A stretch of DNA of 64,000 bases from CAYQCE01 sp964415885 (GTDB lineage: Bacteria > Zixibacteria > MSB-5A5 > JAABVY01 > JAHJOQ01). The notes beneath the pieces are model-generated. The model saw only the letters and a program-made list of their open reading frames with translations, was not told where the DNA came from and made no database searches. Position numbers and translations under genes: made by a program. Below are positions 26,360 through 36,136 of this stretch, piece by piece (position 1 is the first letter of the stretch; each line of letters starts with the position of its first letter). The stretch covers positions 1-64,000 of the forward strand of contig CAYQCE010000015.1 of assembly GCA_964415885.1 (NCBI GenBank), in the 5' to 3' direction.

Positions 26360-27045
26360 CTGGTCTCCCGGCTCTCTGAAACAGATGTTGGCTTTGATAC
26401 TCCGGAAGATACATAATTGCCCGGAGTTGGCAAATATTATTCACATCGATCTATACGGCCAGGTCTAACGGCAACCCCGGAATGTGGGTTTCTTGAAAAC
26501 CCCGATAGGATTTTCTTCGCGAACGCGTTTCGCTGGAGACAAAACGAGTGTGACCATCTCAAATGTCTCCCTGCTATGTTGCGGTTCTGAGAGATCGCCC
26601 CGTCGTCCCGTCAAAGGGCCTGTTGAGAAAGTTCGTACCGCTGGAAAAGCTGTCATCGCGAGGAGTCCCGCAAGAGCGGGACGACGCGGCGATCTCATAG
26701 TCAGGCAATACTATACGGCTGCTTTGAGATTGCCACGCTCGCTGCGCTCACTCGCAAAGACCGAGGTTTTGGGGTTTCTCAACAAGCCCATTTGTTCGGG
26801 CGTATGAAACCCGACGGCAGCAAGTGACGTTATAATCCCCGGGTCTGCGCAAGATTGAAGAGATTGACAGCCCGACCGACAATTTCGTCTGATTGATCCT
26901 GTTGACTGACGGTTCCTGCTTTAGTATCCTGTTACTCTCTGAGCGGCTCTCCGGGGGACGAAATGGAATCAGTGTCGAGCTTCCGAAGTGCAACGTGGGA
27001 GCGTATGTCTCGTTTATCATACAAACGCAAATATATGGGTATCTT
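26360..27045. other. Intergenic region of 686 bases with palindromic repeats
   Basis: This divergent gap between phoB and the FHA phosphatase gene holds no supported gene. Bases 26360-26460 are AT-rich and probably carry the phoB promoter; no 11-bp Pho array is seen here. Bases about 26590-26790 are a cluster of inverted repeats. The remaining 250 bases up to the FHA gene are unremarkable. The short open frames across it lack ribosome sites and look like chance. Confidence 0.7.
26591..26789. repeat. Nested inverted-repeat element
   Basis: Three layers are visible. Outer arms GGGCCTGTTGAGAAA (26616-26630) and TTTCTCAACAAGCCC (26775-26789) match at 14 of 15 positions. A 20-base inverted pair with one mismatch links 26591-26610 and 26677-26696. 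A further imperfect pair links 26652-26697 and 26725-26761, both having the form GTC-(A/T)T-(C/T)GCGAG ... GGC(G/A)ATCTCA. A perfect 7-bp hairpin (GTCCCGC, AAGA, GCGGGAC) lies at 26665-26682. It looks like a dispersed non-coding palindromic element rather than an insertion sequence; no transposase is present. Confidence 0.65.
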
Positions 27046-28701
27046 ATGTTGAAACTTGTCGGTACAGATGGAAAACAGCGCTATTCATGGAATCTCGAGC
27101 CGGGACGGTATCTTGTGGGGAGGAAGTCGGAGTGTGATTTCTCGATTCCGGATTCAACCGTATCCCGCAGACATGCTGAGATTGTCGTTAGCAATGACGA
27201 GACATGCCGGATTCAGGATCTGGGGAGCCACAACGGCACCGTAGTCAACGGCAACCGCATATCGGATGAAACATCACTGAAGGAAGGCGACAAGATTATT
27301 TTTGGCCAGGCGGAGTTCAAAATAGCTCCGGAACACGAGAGAGAGACTCGCACGAAACCAGCGAAGACCGAGCTGTCCGATTCTGATCCCAGGAACTCCG
27401 TTTATCTGTCGATAGATGAGGCGCTGCGACCGCTGCCGACAAAGGTAACCGAGCTTCCGGATCTCCTGCCAACCATATTCGATATGGCGAAGATGCTCGT
27501 ATTGAATGAGCCGAAAGAGGTTATGCTGGAGAAGTCGCTCGGGATGATCTCCAAGATAATTCGGGCGGAGCGACTCGCGATTTTGACCGTCGACGAGGAG
27601 ACGAATGATCTCTATACGGTTGCATCACTTCTTCCGGATGGCCGTGATCCGGGAGCTTTCGAGTTGTCACGTACAATCGTGCGGGAGATAGTGTCGAACA
27701 AGAATGCCATCCTGATTTGCGACCCGGAGGACGACCCGCGGTTCGCCGAACAGAAATCGATCATAATGTCCGATCTGAAGTCGGCGGTGGCGGTGCCGCT
27801 GTTCGATGAGGGCCGGGTTCTCGGAATTCTGTATGCCGACACATCAAACCCGTTGCACCGTTACGACAACGACCATTTGCGCGTGCTCGCCACATTCGGC
27901 AACATCATTGCCTCGCGCCTGCTGAACTACGAACTTCTCGAGCAGCGGGAGGAGCGTCAGGTTATGAAGGCGGAACTGAAGAGAGCGTCGCAGATTCAGA
28001 AGAACCTCCTCGTTTCGACTGCTCCGGATTTCGACAAATACGATGTCTTCGCCTTCCAGGAGCAGTCCAGATCGGTCGGTGGCGATCTATATGACATGAA
28101 GTTTCTCAAGGACGGGCAATTCTTGTTCGTGGTGGCGGATGTTAGCGGCAAGGGGATGGGCGCCGCGCTTCTCATGTCGAACATACTCGCCTCGTTCAGA
28201 ATTCTATACGAGTCGAACCGCTTTGATCTCTGCTCGGCGGTAGAGAAGGTCTCTCTACAGCTTTACAACTACAGCAGGTCGGGTGACTTTGCAACGCTGT
28301 TCGCCGGTCTGCTCGATCCCGAGACCGGGGATCTCTGCTATGTAAATGCCGGACACAATCCACCACTCATCGTGCATCCGAACGGCGATCTCGATTATCT
28401 CGCGACCTCCGGGATGATGATCGGTGCCTTCGATTTCTCCAGATGGGATATGGGGAAGATAAATCTTGCGAAAGACGATCTCGCGGTCGTTTTTACGGAT
28501 GGTGTTACCGAAGCTCAGGCGGAAGGTGAAGATGCCGAGCAGTACGGTGACGAGAGATTGGAGAAACTCGTTCGCGACTTCCGAAACGGTTCTCCACGGG
28601 AAATAGCCGAGCATCTGATGTCTGACATATCGGGTTTTGTTGGCGATTCGCCGAGGTCCGATGACATAACTTTACTGCTCATGAAAAGGACCGCAGAATG
28701 A
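27046..28701 (+). CDS. FHA-GAF-PP2C (SpoIIE/RsbU-type) protein phosphatase
   Basis: The 551-residue protein starts at ATG 27046, directly before the FHA domain (about 1-95; VGRKSECDFSIPDSTVSRRHAEI region), which binds phosphothreonine. A GAF domain (about 140-305) follows, then a PP2C-like phosphatase domain (about 330-550) with GGDLYD, VADVSGKGMGAAL, NAGHNPP, FTDGVTEA and RSDDITLL metal-binding motifs. The stop overlaps the start of the Ser/Thr kinase gene (ATGA). The likely job is to reverse or read out phosphorylation by that kinase. Confidence 0.93.
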   Translation: MLKLVGTDGKQRYSWNLEPGRYLVGRKSECDFSIPDSTVSRRHAEIVVSNDETCRIQDLGSHNGTVVNGNRISDETSLKEGDKIIFGQAEFKIAPEHERETRTKPAKTELSDSDPRNSVYLSIDEALRPLPTKVTELPDLLPTIFDMAKMLVLNEPKEVMLEKSLGMISKIIRAERLAILTVDEETNDLYTVASLLPDGRDPGAFELSRTIVREIVSNKNAILICDPEDDPRFAEQKSIIMSDLKSAVAVPLFDEGRVLGILYADTSNPLHRYDNDHLRVLATFGNIIASRLLNYELLEQREERQVMKAELKRASQIQKNLLVSTAPDFDKYDVFAFQEQSRSVGGDLYDMKFLKDGQFLFVVADVSGKGMGAALLMSNILASFRILYESNRFDLCSAVEKVSLQLYNYSRSGDFATLFAGLLDPETGDLCYVNAGHNPPLIVHPNGDLDYLATSGMMIGAFDFSRWDMGKINLAKDDLAVVFTDGVTEAQAEGEDAEQYGDERLEKLVRDFRNGSPREIAEHLMSDISGFVGDSPRSDDITLLLMKRTAE

Positions 28702-31700
28702 TACTTGAACCCGGGAAAAAGCTCGACAGATTTGTGATCAAACGGAAGCTCGGTGAAGGCGGAATGGGGGAGGTCTACCTCGCTGAGGATACCAAACTTG
28801 GCCGCGATGTCGCACTGAAGCTGCTTCGTTCTGAGTTTTTCGACAATAAGGAGCGTCTCGACAGATTCCGTCGCGAGGCGCAGACTTCCGCGAAGATCAA
28901 CCATTCGAACGTGATGTCCATATTTGATTTGGGCTCAATCAGGGAAGCCGATACCGATCGCGAGATATTCTATATTGTGATGGAGTACGTTACCGGCACA
29001 GACCTGAGCGACTATCTGCGGACTCATTCGCTCGATATGGCCGGGAAGCTTCGGATCGCAGAGAAGATAGCGGCGGGTCTCGCAGCGGCTCACAGACTCA
29101 ATATTGTGCATCGCGATATCAAAACCGACAACATCAGGATCGACGACGATGGAGAGCCGAAGATTCTCGATTTCGGACTCGCGAAGCCGATCACCTCGGC
29201 ACTGAGCGGCGGCGAAAAAGACGATGCCACCCACACGATGTCGAGCGACTTGACTCAGGAGGGCAAGATACTCGGTACGATCAGTTATATGTCGCCCGAG
29301 CAGGCTCGTGGGGAGCAGGTTGATTCCAGGTCAGATATTTTCTCGTTCGGAATTCTGACCTACAGAATATTTTCCGGCGAATTTCCGTTCGAGGCGGGCG
29401 ACCGGGTCTCGACACTCGCCAGGATTCTCGAGGGAAAGCACAAGCCGATTCGACAGGTGGATGGTTCGCTTCCCTATGATCTCGAGAGGATCATAGACAA
29501 ATGCCTGCAGAAAGACCCGAATGAGCGATATCAGGATACCCGGGATCTCGTTGTGGATATTCGGGCAATTCGCAAGCAGTTCGAGAGCGGAATATCCGAT
29601 ACGAGCTCGATGATTGCGGATGCCGGGATTGGGTCAAGGAAGAAAAAGCGCTCGTTCAAACTGATGTGGCCCATTGCTGTGGCAGCCCTGCTCGTTGTGA
29701 TAATAGGGGGCTACTTCATATTTCGTGGTCCGGAGCAGAGTGAGGCTGAGCAGGAGCCGCGCTCGATGTTCGCTGACCTCGAGAGCCTCCCGGGCAGGGT
29801 CAACGAGGCATTGCGTAAGTCAGGAATCGATCCGGATAGAGTCAACCTCAGCGGGCTGCAACAGCTTACACAGAAGAAGGATGCTCTTGCGATTCTCGGT
29901 TTCGAGAACAAGACCGGCGACGCCGAACTCGACTGGCTCCAGGCCGGATTGCCGGAGATACTCTTAACTGATCTGTCGCAGTTGGGTTCGATAAGTCTTG
30001 TCAGCAGAAATCGCGTTCTCGACTGTCTCACCCCCGAGGAGAAGGGTGTCGTCGATGGGCCGTCCCACGAGGCTTGTGTGCACGCTGCGCGATCGCTCGG
30101 GGCCTCAAAGGTGCTGTCCGGGTCGTTCTTCAAACTTGGCGACAAGATACGTATAGACGCTCGTCTGGAGGATGTCGAGACCGGTGAGATTTTGTTTGGT
30201 GAGAAGGTCGTGGGCACAGACCCGTTTGTCCTGGTCGATTCTCTGACTCACAAGATCGCGGAGTCATTGAATATGGCCGTTGCAGGGACCGGTAAAGTCG
30301 ATGTGACTCAGATAACCTCCTCGAATCCGGAAGCGTACAGGCAGTACATCCTCGGAATGGAGCAGTTTTTCATCAATCAGGACGAGGCCACGGAGCATCT
30401 CAAGCGGGCAATCGAGCTGGATTCGATATTCGCGCTCGCTCATCTGCGTGTTGGCATGAGCTACGCATTCCAGAGTAAGATGCAACTTGCCGCACAGTAT
30501 TTCCGTGATGCAGAGAGATACAGCAAGCGGTTACCGGCGCGCGAGAAGAGCCTGGTGGAGATTTACTCCGACATCTGGCTGCGTGCCAATTTCGATGACG
30601 CCATGATAAAGACCAGGACCTACCTTTCGAATTACCCTGAGGACAAGGAGGTACGCGGATTCTACGCTCTCATGCTCAGCCAGATTCAGGGGGACTTTCA
30701 ATCGGCGCTTGCCCAACTCGATACGGTCATGATGATCGACCCTGATTTCTATCTGACATATCTTTGGTATGCCGACACCTACCGCAGAGCCGGTCAGAAC
30801 GAGGAAGCCATCAAGTACGCCAAGGCGGCCAAGGAGATGCATCCAACCTCGTCGAAGCCGTACGAAAACCTCATAAGTTTCTACATAAATGCTTCGATGT
30901 ACGACAAGGCCGAGGAGGAGTCTCGGTCGCTCCTCGAATTACATCCTGATAACAGAACTGCGCTCTATACTTTGTCGATAGTGATGCTGATCAAACGTGA
31001 TTTCGACGAGGCCCGTCGATACCTGGATGTGATCGAAGCGAGTCATGGCGATGACCCATTTGTGATGATCGGCTATTACAGCCGACTGGCGAACCTGAGT
31101 GCATGGGAAGGCAAGTTCAACTCCACGCTCGACTATCTGAGACGTTCGTTGGATACGGCGTTGTCGACCGGCGACAGCGGACGTGTCACCTCCGCAAGCT
31201 CCACGCTTGGTACCTACTATATGTTCCTTGATTTTCCCGACAGCGCCTTGAAGTACACGAAGATGACCTTCGATTGGTCAACTCGTTTTGAGGGGCTCGA
31301 TTATCCCAGGAAACTGGCTATGCTGAAGCCGGAACGCGAAGAGGAGGCCCGGGTACTGCTCGATAAAGCCCTGAGGAATCTCAAGAGCCGAGTGCCGCCC
31401 GAGACGTGGCATATTGCTGACAATCTTGAGAAGGAGTTCGAGGGGATTGTGGACGCGGATACATCCCGTCTCATCGAAGCCTACGAGGGTTTCATTGAGT
31501 CCCAGCAGGATCAGAGGTCTTCTATCTACTACTCGCTGGGCAAGACCCTTGTCAGGTTTGGAGAGTATCAGAAGGGTAAGGATGTGCTCTCCAATGTTGT
31601 TTCCGGAGACACCGAATCCACCACTTCGTTTCTCTATCTTTCGGCTGTCTTCCATATCGGAATTGCGGAGGAAGAGCTGGGTAATACGCAGGAGGCCATA

Positions 31701-31799
31701 CGGCGATATCAGGAGGTGCTGAAGTACTGGGGAGATCCCGAGATCGAGATTGACGAGATAAGAGAGTGCAGAAAGCGTCTCGACTCCCTGCTCAGTTGA
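28698..31799 (+). CDS. Membrane Ser/Thr protein kinase with TolB-like and TPR regions
   Basis: The 1033-residue protein has an N-terminal Hanks-type kinase domain (about 8-280: GEGGMGEVYLAED, VALK lysine, HRDIKTDNI, DFGLAK, MSPEQARG), one membrane helix (about 321-342), then a stretch like TolB/FlgO N-terminal domains (about 394-500; LAILGFENKTGDAELDWLQAGL) and TPR-like repeats from about 555 to the end. All catalytic residues are present. The kinase should face the cytoplasm and the TolB-TPR part the periplasm, although related proteins with this TolB-like part are not always exported. Confidence 0.92.
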   Translation: MILEPGKKLDRFVIKRKLGEGGMGEVYLAEDTKLGRDVALKLLRSEFFDNKERLDRFRREAQTSAKINHSNVMSIFDLGSIREADTDREIFYIVMEYVTGTDLSDYLRTHSLDMAGKLRIAEKIAAGLAAAHRLNIVHRDIKTDNIRIDDDGEPKILDFGLAKPITSALSGGEKDDATHTMSSDLTQEGKILGTISYMSPEQARGEQVDSRSDIFSFGILTYRIFSGEFPFEAGDRVSTLARILEGKHKPIRQVDGSLPYDLERIIDKCLQKDPNERYQDTRDLVVDIRAIRKQFESGISDTSSMIADAGIGSRKKKRSFKLMWPIAVAALLVVIIGGYFIFRGPEQSEAEQEPRSMFADLESLPGRVNEALRKSGIDPDRVNLSGLQQLTQKKDALAILGFENKTGDAELDWLQAGLPEILLTDLSQLGSISLVSRNRVLDCLTPEEKGVVDGPSHEACVHAARSLGASKVLSGSFFKLGDKIRIDARLEDVETGEILFGEKVVGTDPFVLVDSLTHKIAESLNMAVAGTGKVDVTQITSSNPEAYRQYILGMEQFFINQDEATEHLKRAIELDSIFALAHLRVGMSYAFQSKMQLAAQYFRDAERYSKRLPAREKSLVEIYSDIWLRANFDDAMIKTRTYLSNYPEDKEVRGFYALMLSQIQGDFQSALAQLDTVMMIDPDFYLTYLWYADTYRRAGQNEEAIKYAKAAKEMHPTSSKPYENLISFYINASMYDKAEEESRSLLELHPDNRTALYTLSIVMLIKRDFDEARRYLDVIEASHGDDPFVMIGYYSRLANLSAWEGKFNSTLDYLRRSLDTALSTGDSGRVTSASSTLGTYYMFLDFPDSALKYTKMTFDWSTRFEGLDYPRKLAMLKPEREEEARVLLDKALRNLKSRVPPETWHIADNLEKEFEGIVDADTSRLIEAYEGFIESQQDQRSSIYYSLGKTLVRFGEYQKGKDVLSNVVSGDTESTTSFLYLSAVFHIGIAEEELGNTQEAIRRYQEVLKYWGDPEIEIDEIRECRKRLDSLLS

Positions 31800-31979
31800 G
31801 GGCGTTTTTTTCGAATAATGTGCAACCTGAGGGATAGTTATTCAGTTTATTAACTATCGTGAAACTCCGAAGCAGTTCGACGGGGAAGTACATGGAATGC
31901 CGATATCGTGAATCAATCAATGCTACCAATCATATCACATCGATTTCAGGAGATGTCCATCTAATACAGGAGAGTTTCT

Positions 31980-33950
31980 ATGTTTAGTTCAGTAATGAGG
32001 ATTCTGATCTGCCTTTGCGCGCTGGCGGTATTGACGACCGGTGCCATGGCGTCAACTGTCCCTCCGGAGACAATGGAGAGGATCAAGGCTGCGGGTAGTG
32101 CAGAAGACTATCCGAACGCGAATGCACTTCTGATATACGATAAGACAGAAACGCGTTTCGAGGAGGACGGCACCGCCGTCTCCCGGCACTACAGCCTGGC
32201 GAAGATACTGACCGAAGGGGGAATCGACCGTTATGCGGAAGATCACGTGCCGTACTACAAGGCTTATGACACGGTCATGATCCACATCGCACGTGTAATC
32301 AAAGAGGATGGAACGGTCATAGAAGTTCCCGAAAGCCAGATCAAGGACATCTCGTCCGCGATGGGGCAGTCGATGAACATCTATGACGAAGATGCGATGG
32401 AGAAGGTCATCGCTTTCAAAAATCTCCAGGCTGGGGACTGTGTGGAGGTCTACTACACCGACAGCCTCTACAATGCTCCAATGGATGGTCATTACGACGG
32501 TGCTTTTGTGGTTCGTTATCCCGAGCCTATAGTTAAGATGGAGCATATAGTTAACGGTCCCGCGAGCAAACCACTCGAGCACTTCGTCAAGAACGGCGAA
32601 GTCGATTTCGAGAAGAAAAAAGACGGCGACCGCATCGTTTACAGATGGTGGGCTGAGAGTGTGCCGGAATTGATCAGTGAACCGGCAATGCCTTCGTATG
32701 TCGAGATAGCTCCGTTTGTTCTCTACACCACGATCGACTCATGGGAAGAAGTGAGCGAGTGGTGGCATGAGATGACGGATACGAAGATGGATATGTCTGA
32801 TGAACTCCGTGCCGAGGTTGCAGCCCTGACCGCCGGATTGACAACCAGGGAAGAGAAGATCGATTCGATTTATCATTTCGTTGCGCAGAAGGTTCGCTAC
32901 ATGGGACTCGGAACCGGCAAGAAGAAGGGACTGGAGCCGAAGCCCGCGACGGAGACGTACGAAACGAAATATGGTGTGTGTCGCGATGTTGCCACTCTGA
33001 TGGTCGCAATGCTGCGTGAGGCCGAAATCGAGAGCGAGATAGTCCTGACCAGTATGGGCACGAGAGTGTACGATGATCTCCCATACATCGGTTTCAATCA
33101 TGCGATCGTCGCTGTGAAGAACGACGACGGAAGTTACAGCTATATCGATCCCACTGTAGAGAACAACCGTGACTGGCTGCCGGCGATGGAAGCCGAACAG
33201 CAGATTCTGCGCTGCCGCGAAAGTGGTGCGCCGCTCGAAGAGACGCCGTATGCCTCCCCCGAGGACAACCTCGGGCACATTAAGGCGGAATCCAGGCTCG
33301 ATGAGAGCGGACTTTATTCTTCTGATGTGGCGATTACCTGCGACGGTTTCTATGACATGGCTCTGCGCCAGTTCGTAAGGATGCTTCCACCAGCTCAGCA
33401 GAGCATCGTATTCGGTTACATTCTCCAGCAAGTTTATCCGGGTGCGGTTCTGAAATCATTCGATACGAGTGACGCTGAAGATCTCACTGAGCCGCTCGAG
33501 CTCAGAATATCATATCAGATTCAGGATTATCCGCTCAAGGCCGGGGAGTTCACGTTGATGCAGAATCCGATTGCACTCGGGACGCTCGAGCTGATTTCAC
33601 GAAGTGTACTGCAGTCGACGTCGCTGCCGGAGCGTGAGTACCCGTGGAATCTCGGTTTCACGTTCGGCGCGATAGAGGAGGAGACAATCACACTCCCGCG
33701 CGGATACAAAATCAAGTCTGTGCCGGATGCGGTGGACAAGGACTATGGACCGGTTGCGTACCGGATGTCCTACACGACCGACATTCCATCAGACATAGCC
33801 TCCTCGGGCGGACAGATCTCCTTCCGCAAGGAGTTCCTCATCAAGCAGAAGCAGATGAGCCCCGAGGAATATCAGGCGCTGAAGGAGATTCTCAAAGATC
33901 GTGAGAAGCTGGCTCGTGGTCAGATCATTATGGTAAAAGAGGAAGGCTGA
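31980..33950 (+). CDS. DUF3857/transglutaminase-like exported protein
   Basis: The 656-residue protein has a signal peptide (about 1-25), a DUF3857 beta domain (about 55-230), a transglutaminase-like cysteine-protease-fold domain (about 280-400) and a DUF3858-like C-terminal beta region. The catalytic triad is intact: Cys334 in YGVCRD, His374 in FNHAIV and Asp390 in YIDPT. The family is common in Bacteroidetes and relatives; substrates are unknown, but peptide-bond cleavage or cross-linking in the periplasm is possible. AGGAG precedes the ATG. A paralogue follows after 26 bases. Confidence 0.9.
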   Translation: MFSSVMRILICLCALAVLTTGAMASTVPPETMERIKAAGSAEDYPNANALLIYDKTETRFEEDGTAVSRHYSLAKILTEGGIDRYAEDHVPYYKAYDTVMIHIARVIKEDGTVIEVPESQIKDISSAMGQSMNIYDEDAMEKVIAFKNLQAGDCVEVYYTDSLYNAPMDGHYDGAFVVRYPEPIVKMEHIVNGPASKPLEHFVKNGEVDFEKKKDGDRIVYRWWAESVPELISEPAMPSYVEIAPFVLYTTIDSWEEVSEWWHEMTDTKMDMSDELRAEVAALTAGLTTREEKIDSIYHFVAQKVRYMGLGTGKKKGLEPKPATETYETKYGVCRDVATLMVAMLREAEIESEIVLTSMGTRVYDDLPYIGFNHAIVAVKNDDGSYSYIDPTVENNRDWLPAMEAEQQILRCRESGAPLEETPYASPEDNLGHIKAESRLDESGLYSSDVAITCDGFYDMALRQFVRMLPPAQQSIVFGYILQQVYPGAVLKSFDTSDAEDLTEPLELRISYQIQDYPLKAGEFTLMQNPIALGTLELISRSVLQSTSLPEREYPWNLGFTFGAIEEETITLPRGYKIKSVPDAVDKDYGPVAYRMSYTTDIPSDIASSGGQISFRKEFLIKQKQMSPEEYQALKEILKDREKLARGQIIMVKEEG

Positions 33951-33976
33951 GAAAAGGTGAGTGAGGGAGATTAGAG

Positions 33977-35917
33977 ATGACATTCAAGTATATTATCGCA
34001 GTTCTGATTCTTGCGCTGCTCGTTTTTGCGTCGGCCGGCGCGAGAGAATTCACAGATGAGGACGTCAAAGAGCTGATCGAGAACGCGCCGAGTAAGGAGA
34101 TGTATCCGCAAGCCGGTGTGATTATTCTACTCGATAAGGTCGATGTCCAGGTCGGCGAGGATATGGGCACGGTCACGGACGAGCATCTGGTCGTCAAGAT
34201 TCTGCAGGATCGCGGCAAGTTCTCGTATGCGGATATCAAACGCAGATATGACAGAAACTCCGATTCGCTCGTTGTGATGAAGGCTGTAACACACCTTCCC
34301 GACGGCTCGATTCGGGAGGTTGAAGAGAAAGCCATCAATGACATCACGCCCGCTGAACTCGCCAACGCAGCGATTTACTCCAATATCATGCAGAAGGTGA
34401 TCTCATTTCCGGCGATTGCGCCGGGAGTGACAGTGGAGTTGAAGCTGAGGAAGTACTCAAAGGCTCCGGAGGAGGGCGAGAAGGCGTATGCCTGGGGTAC
34501 CGATCTTTTCCAAGGCAGTGAACCGATCTCGTACAAGGAGCTGACGATTACGTCGCCACAGGATGTGCCGGTCAGATTCACCTATCAAAACGAGGGCGTC
34601 AATCATGTGGTCGATACACTCGACGGTTTCCTGGCGCACAGGTGGTGGACCGACGGCGCCAATCAGATCATACCAGAGCCGTTCATGCCCGAGATGATCA
34701 AGGTCGCTCCGAGGCTGATTTACACGAGCGCCGAGAGCTGGGATGAAATCGGCGTTTGGTTCAGCGAGAAGTTCTATGCCCATGTTCAGACCGATGGTCA
34801 GGTGGCGGAACTCGCCGAGGAGCTTACCGATGGAGTCGAGTCTGATGCTGAGAAGGTGGAGGCGTTGAGCCTCTATGTCATTAATGAGATTCGCGACGTC
34901 GGCGAGACTTCCCTCCCGCTCGGTATCGCAGGCTACGAGCCGCATGACGCCTCGGAGGTCCTCGATAACAAGTACGGCGACTGGCGCGACAAGGCGGTTC
35001 TGCTCGTCTCACTGCTGAAGGCTGCCGGTTTTGACGCGCATCCGTCGTTCGTCCACAGAAGTGAACCGGATCTTGCCGAAGAGTATCCGTCTCTCAAGCA
35101 GTTTGATGCCATAACAGTTCATGTCCCGAATGTCCCCGGAGCGCCGGAATGGGTCAATCCGTTCGCGGATAACTGTGAGTTCGGCTTCATTCCGTACGGT
35201 CAGGGGATGAAGTCTTTCGTCGTGCGCGAGAATTCCTCCGAGCTTCTGCCGGTTGTGGATTATCCGCCGGAAGACAACCTCACCGCAGCGACGTTCGAGA
35301 TTGATTTGAAGGAGAACGGCGACGCCGAGGGGCATCTGATCTGCGATCTCAAGGGGTATTTTGACTGGCAGGCCCGTATGAGACTCAAGAATGAAATGCC
35401 GAAGAAAACCGAGCAGTTTTTCTCGTCGGCAGCGAACTCCATCAGCGAAGGCGGACTTAGCGTCGAATTCGAGCTGAGTGAGCTCTCCGATCTAACCCAG
35501 CCTGTCAGAGTGGCGCAGAAGTTCTTCTCGCCGGAGCTCGGGATACGGCAGGGCGATATGATGATATTCTACATGCCGGATATTCCGTACAGTTTTGCGA
35601 GTCCGCCTGTGGCATCGGGAGAGGCGATGCGGTTCTACGACTTCGAGATAGACAGCGACCTGCTTGCTGAAACGAAGGCGTCGATACTGCTGCCGAGCGG
35701 TTATAAGGCCGTGTATGTCCCCGAGCCGATTTCGATCGAAAATGAACACGGTGTCTGGAGTTGCGAGTATGTGGTCAATGGTGACAAAGTGGAGTATACC
35801 GCGAGCATTAAGATAACCGACAAATCGCTCGATCCGGATGAGTATTTCACGTTCAAAGAGGCATATGACGAGTTCATAAGGCCGAAGAACAAGATGATTC
35901 TTCTCGAACGAAATTGA
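33977..35917 (+). CDS. DUF3857 paralogue with an inactive transglutaminase domain
   Basis: This 646-residue exported protein has the same domain order as its upstream neighbour. In the transglutaminase-like domain the triad is gone: Trp336 replaces the Cys (YGDWRD), Asp377 aligns with the His (QFDAIT) and Asn394 with the Asp (WVNPFA). The fold-forming residues around these sites are kept, so it is likely a folded pseudoenzyme, perhaps a binding partner of the active paralogue. GGGAG lies before the ATG. It ends before a strong terminator. Confidence 0.9.
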   Translation: MTFKYIIAVLILALLVFASAGAREFTDEDVKELIENAPSKEMYPQAGVIILLDKVDVQVGEDMGTVTDEHLVVKILQDRGKFSYADIKRRYDRNSDSLVVMKAVTHLPDGSIREVEEKAINDITPAELANAAIYSNIMQKVISFPAIAPGVTVELKLRKYSKAPEEGEKAYAWGTDLFQGSEPISYKELTITSPQDVPVRFTYQNEGVNHVVDTLDGFLAHRWWTDGANQIIPEPFMPEMIKVAPRLIYTSAESWDEIGVWFSEKFYAHVQTDGQVAELAEELTDGVESDAEKVEALSLYVINEIRDVGETSLPLGIAGYEPHDASEVLDNKYGDWRDKAVLLVSLLKAAGFDAHPSFVHRSEPDLAEEYPSLKQFDAITVHVPNVPGAPEWVNPFADNCEFGFIPYGQGMKSFVVRENSSELLPVVDYPPEDNLTAATFEIDLKENGDAEGHLICDLKGYFDWQARMRLKNEMPKKTEQFFSSAANSISEGGLSVEFELSELSDLTQPVRVAQKFFSPELGIRQGDMMIFYMPDIPYSFASPPVASGEAMRFYDFEIDSDLLAETKASILLPSGYKAVYVPEPISIENEHGVWSCEYVVNGDKVEYTASIKITDKSLDPDEYFTFKEAYDEFIRPKNKMILLERN

Positions 35918-35943
35918 TACATATCAACCAAAGCTATCTGGAG

Positions 35944-35974
35944 AAGGCGGCCGGAGTTCCGGCCGCCTTTTTTT
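35944..35974 (+). terminator. Rho-independent terminator of the DUF3857 pair
   Basis: AAGGCGGCCGGA and TCCGGCCGCCTT form a 12-bp stem followed by T7. Confidence 0.92.
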
Positions 35975-36136
35975 ATGCCGCGAGACAATATGTATCATTC
36001 TGAAACGCGCAATCCGCAATCAAACATCGCTATAACTGTCCGCTAAAGGCAATTTCCCAAACTGTCGAAACTACTTAAGATGCTTCTCTGATGCGGAATA
36101 ATCAACTGACCCGTGGTTTATAGAAGGGAATAGGTT

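Noticed and set aside
26591..26789. Insertion sequence or CRISPR
   Set aside because: There is no transposase frame, no target duplication I can see, and the repeats are inverted and unevenly spaced, not regularly spaced direct repeats.
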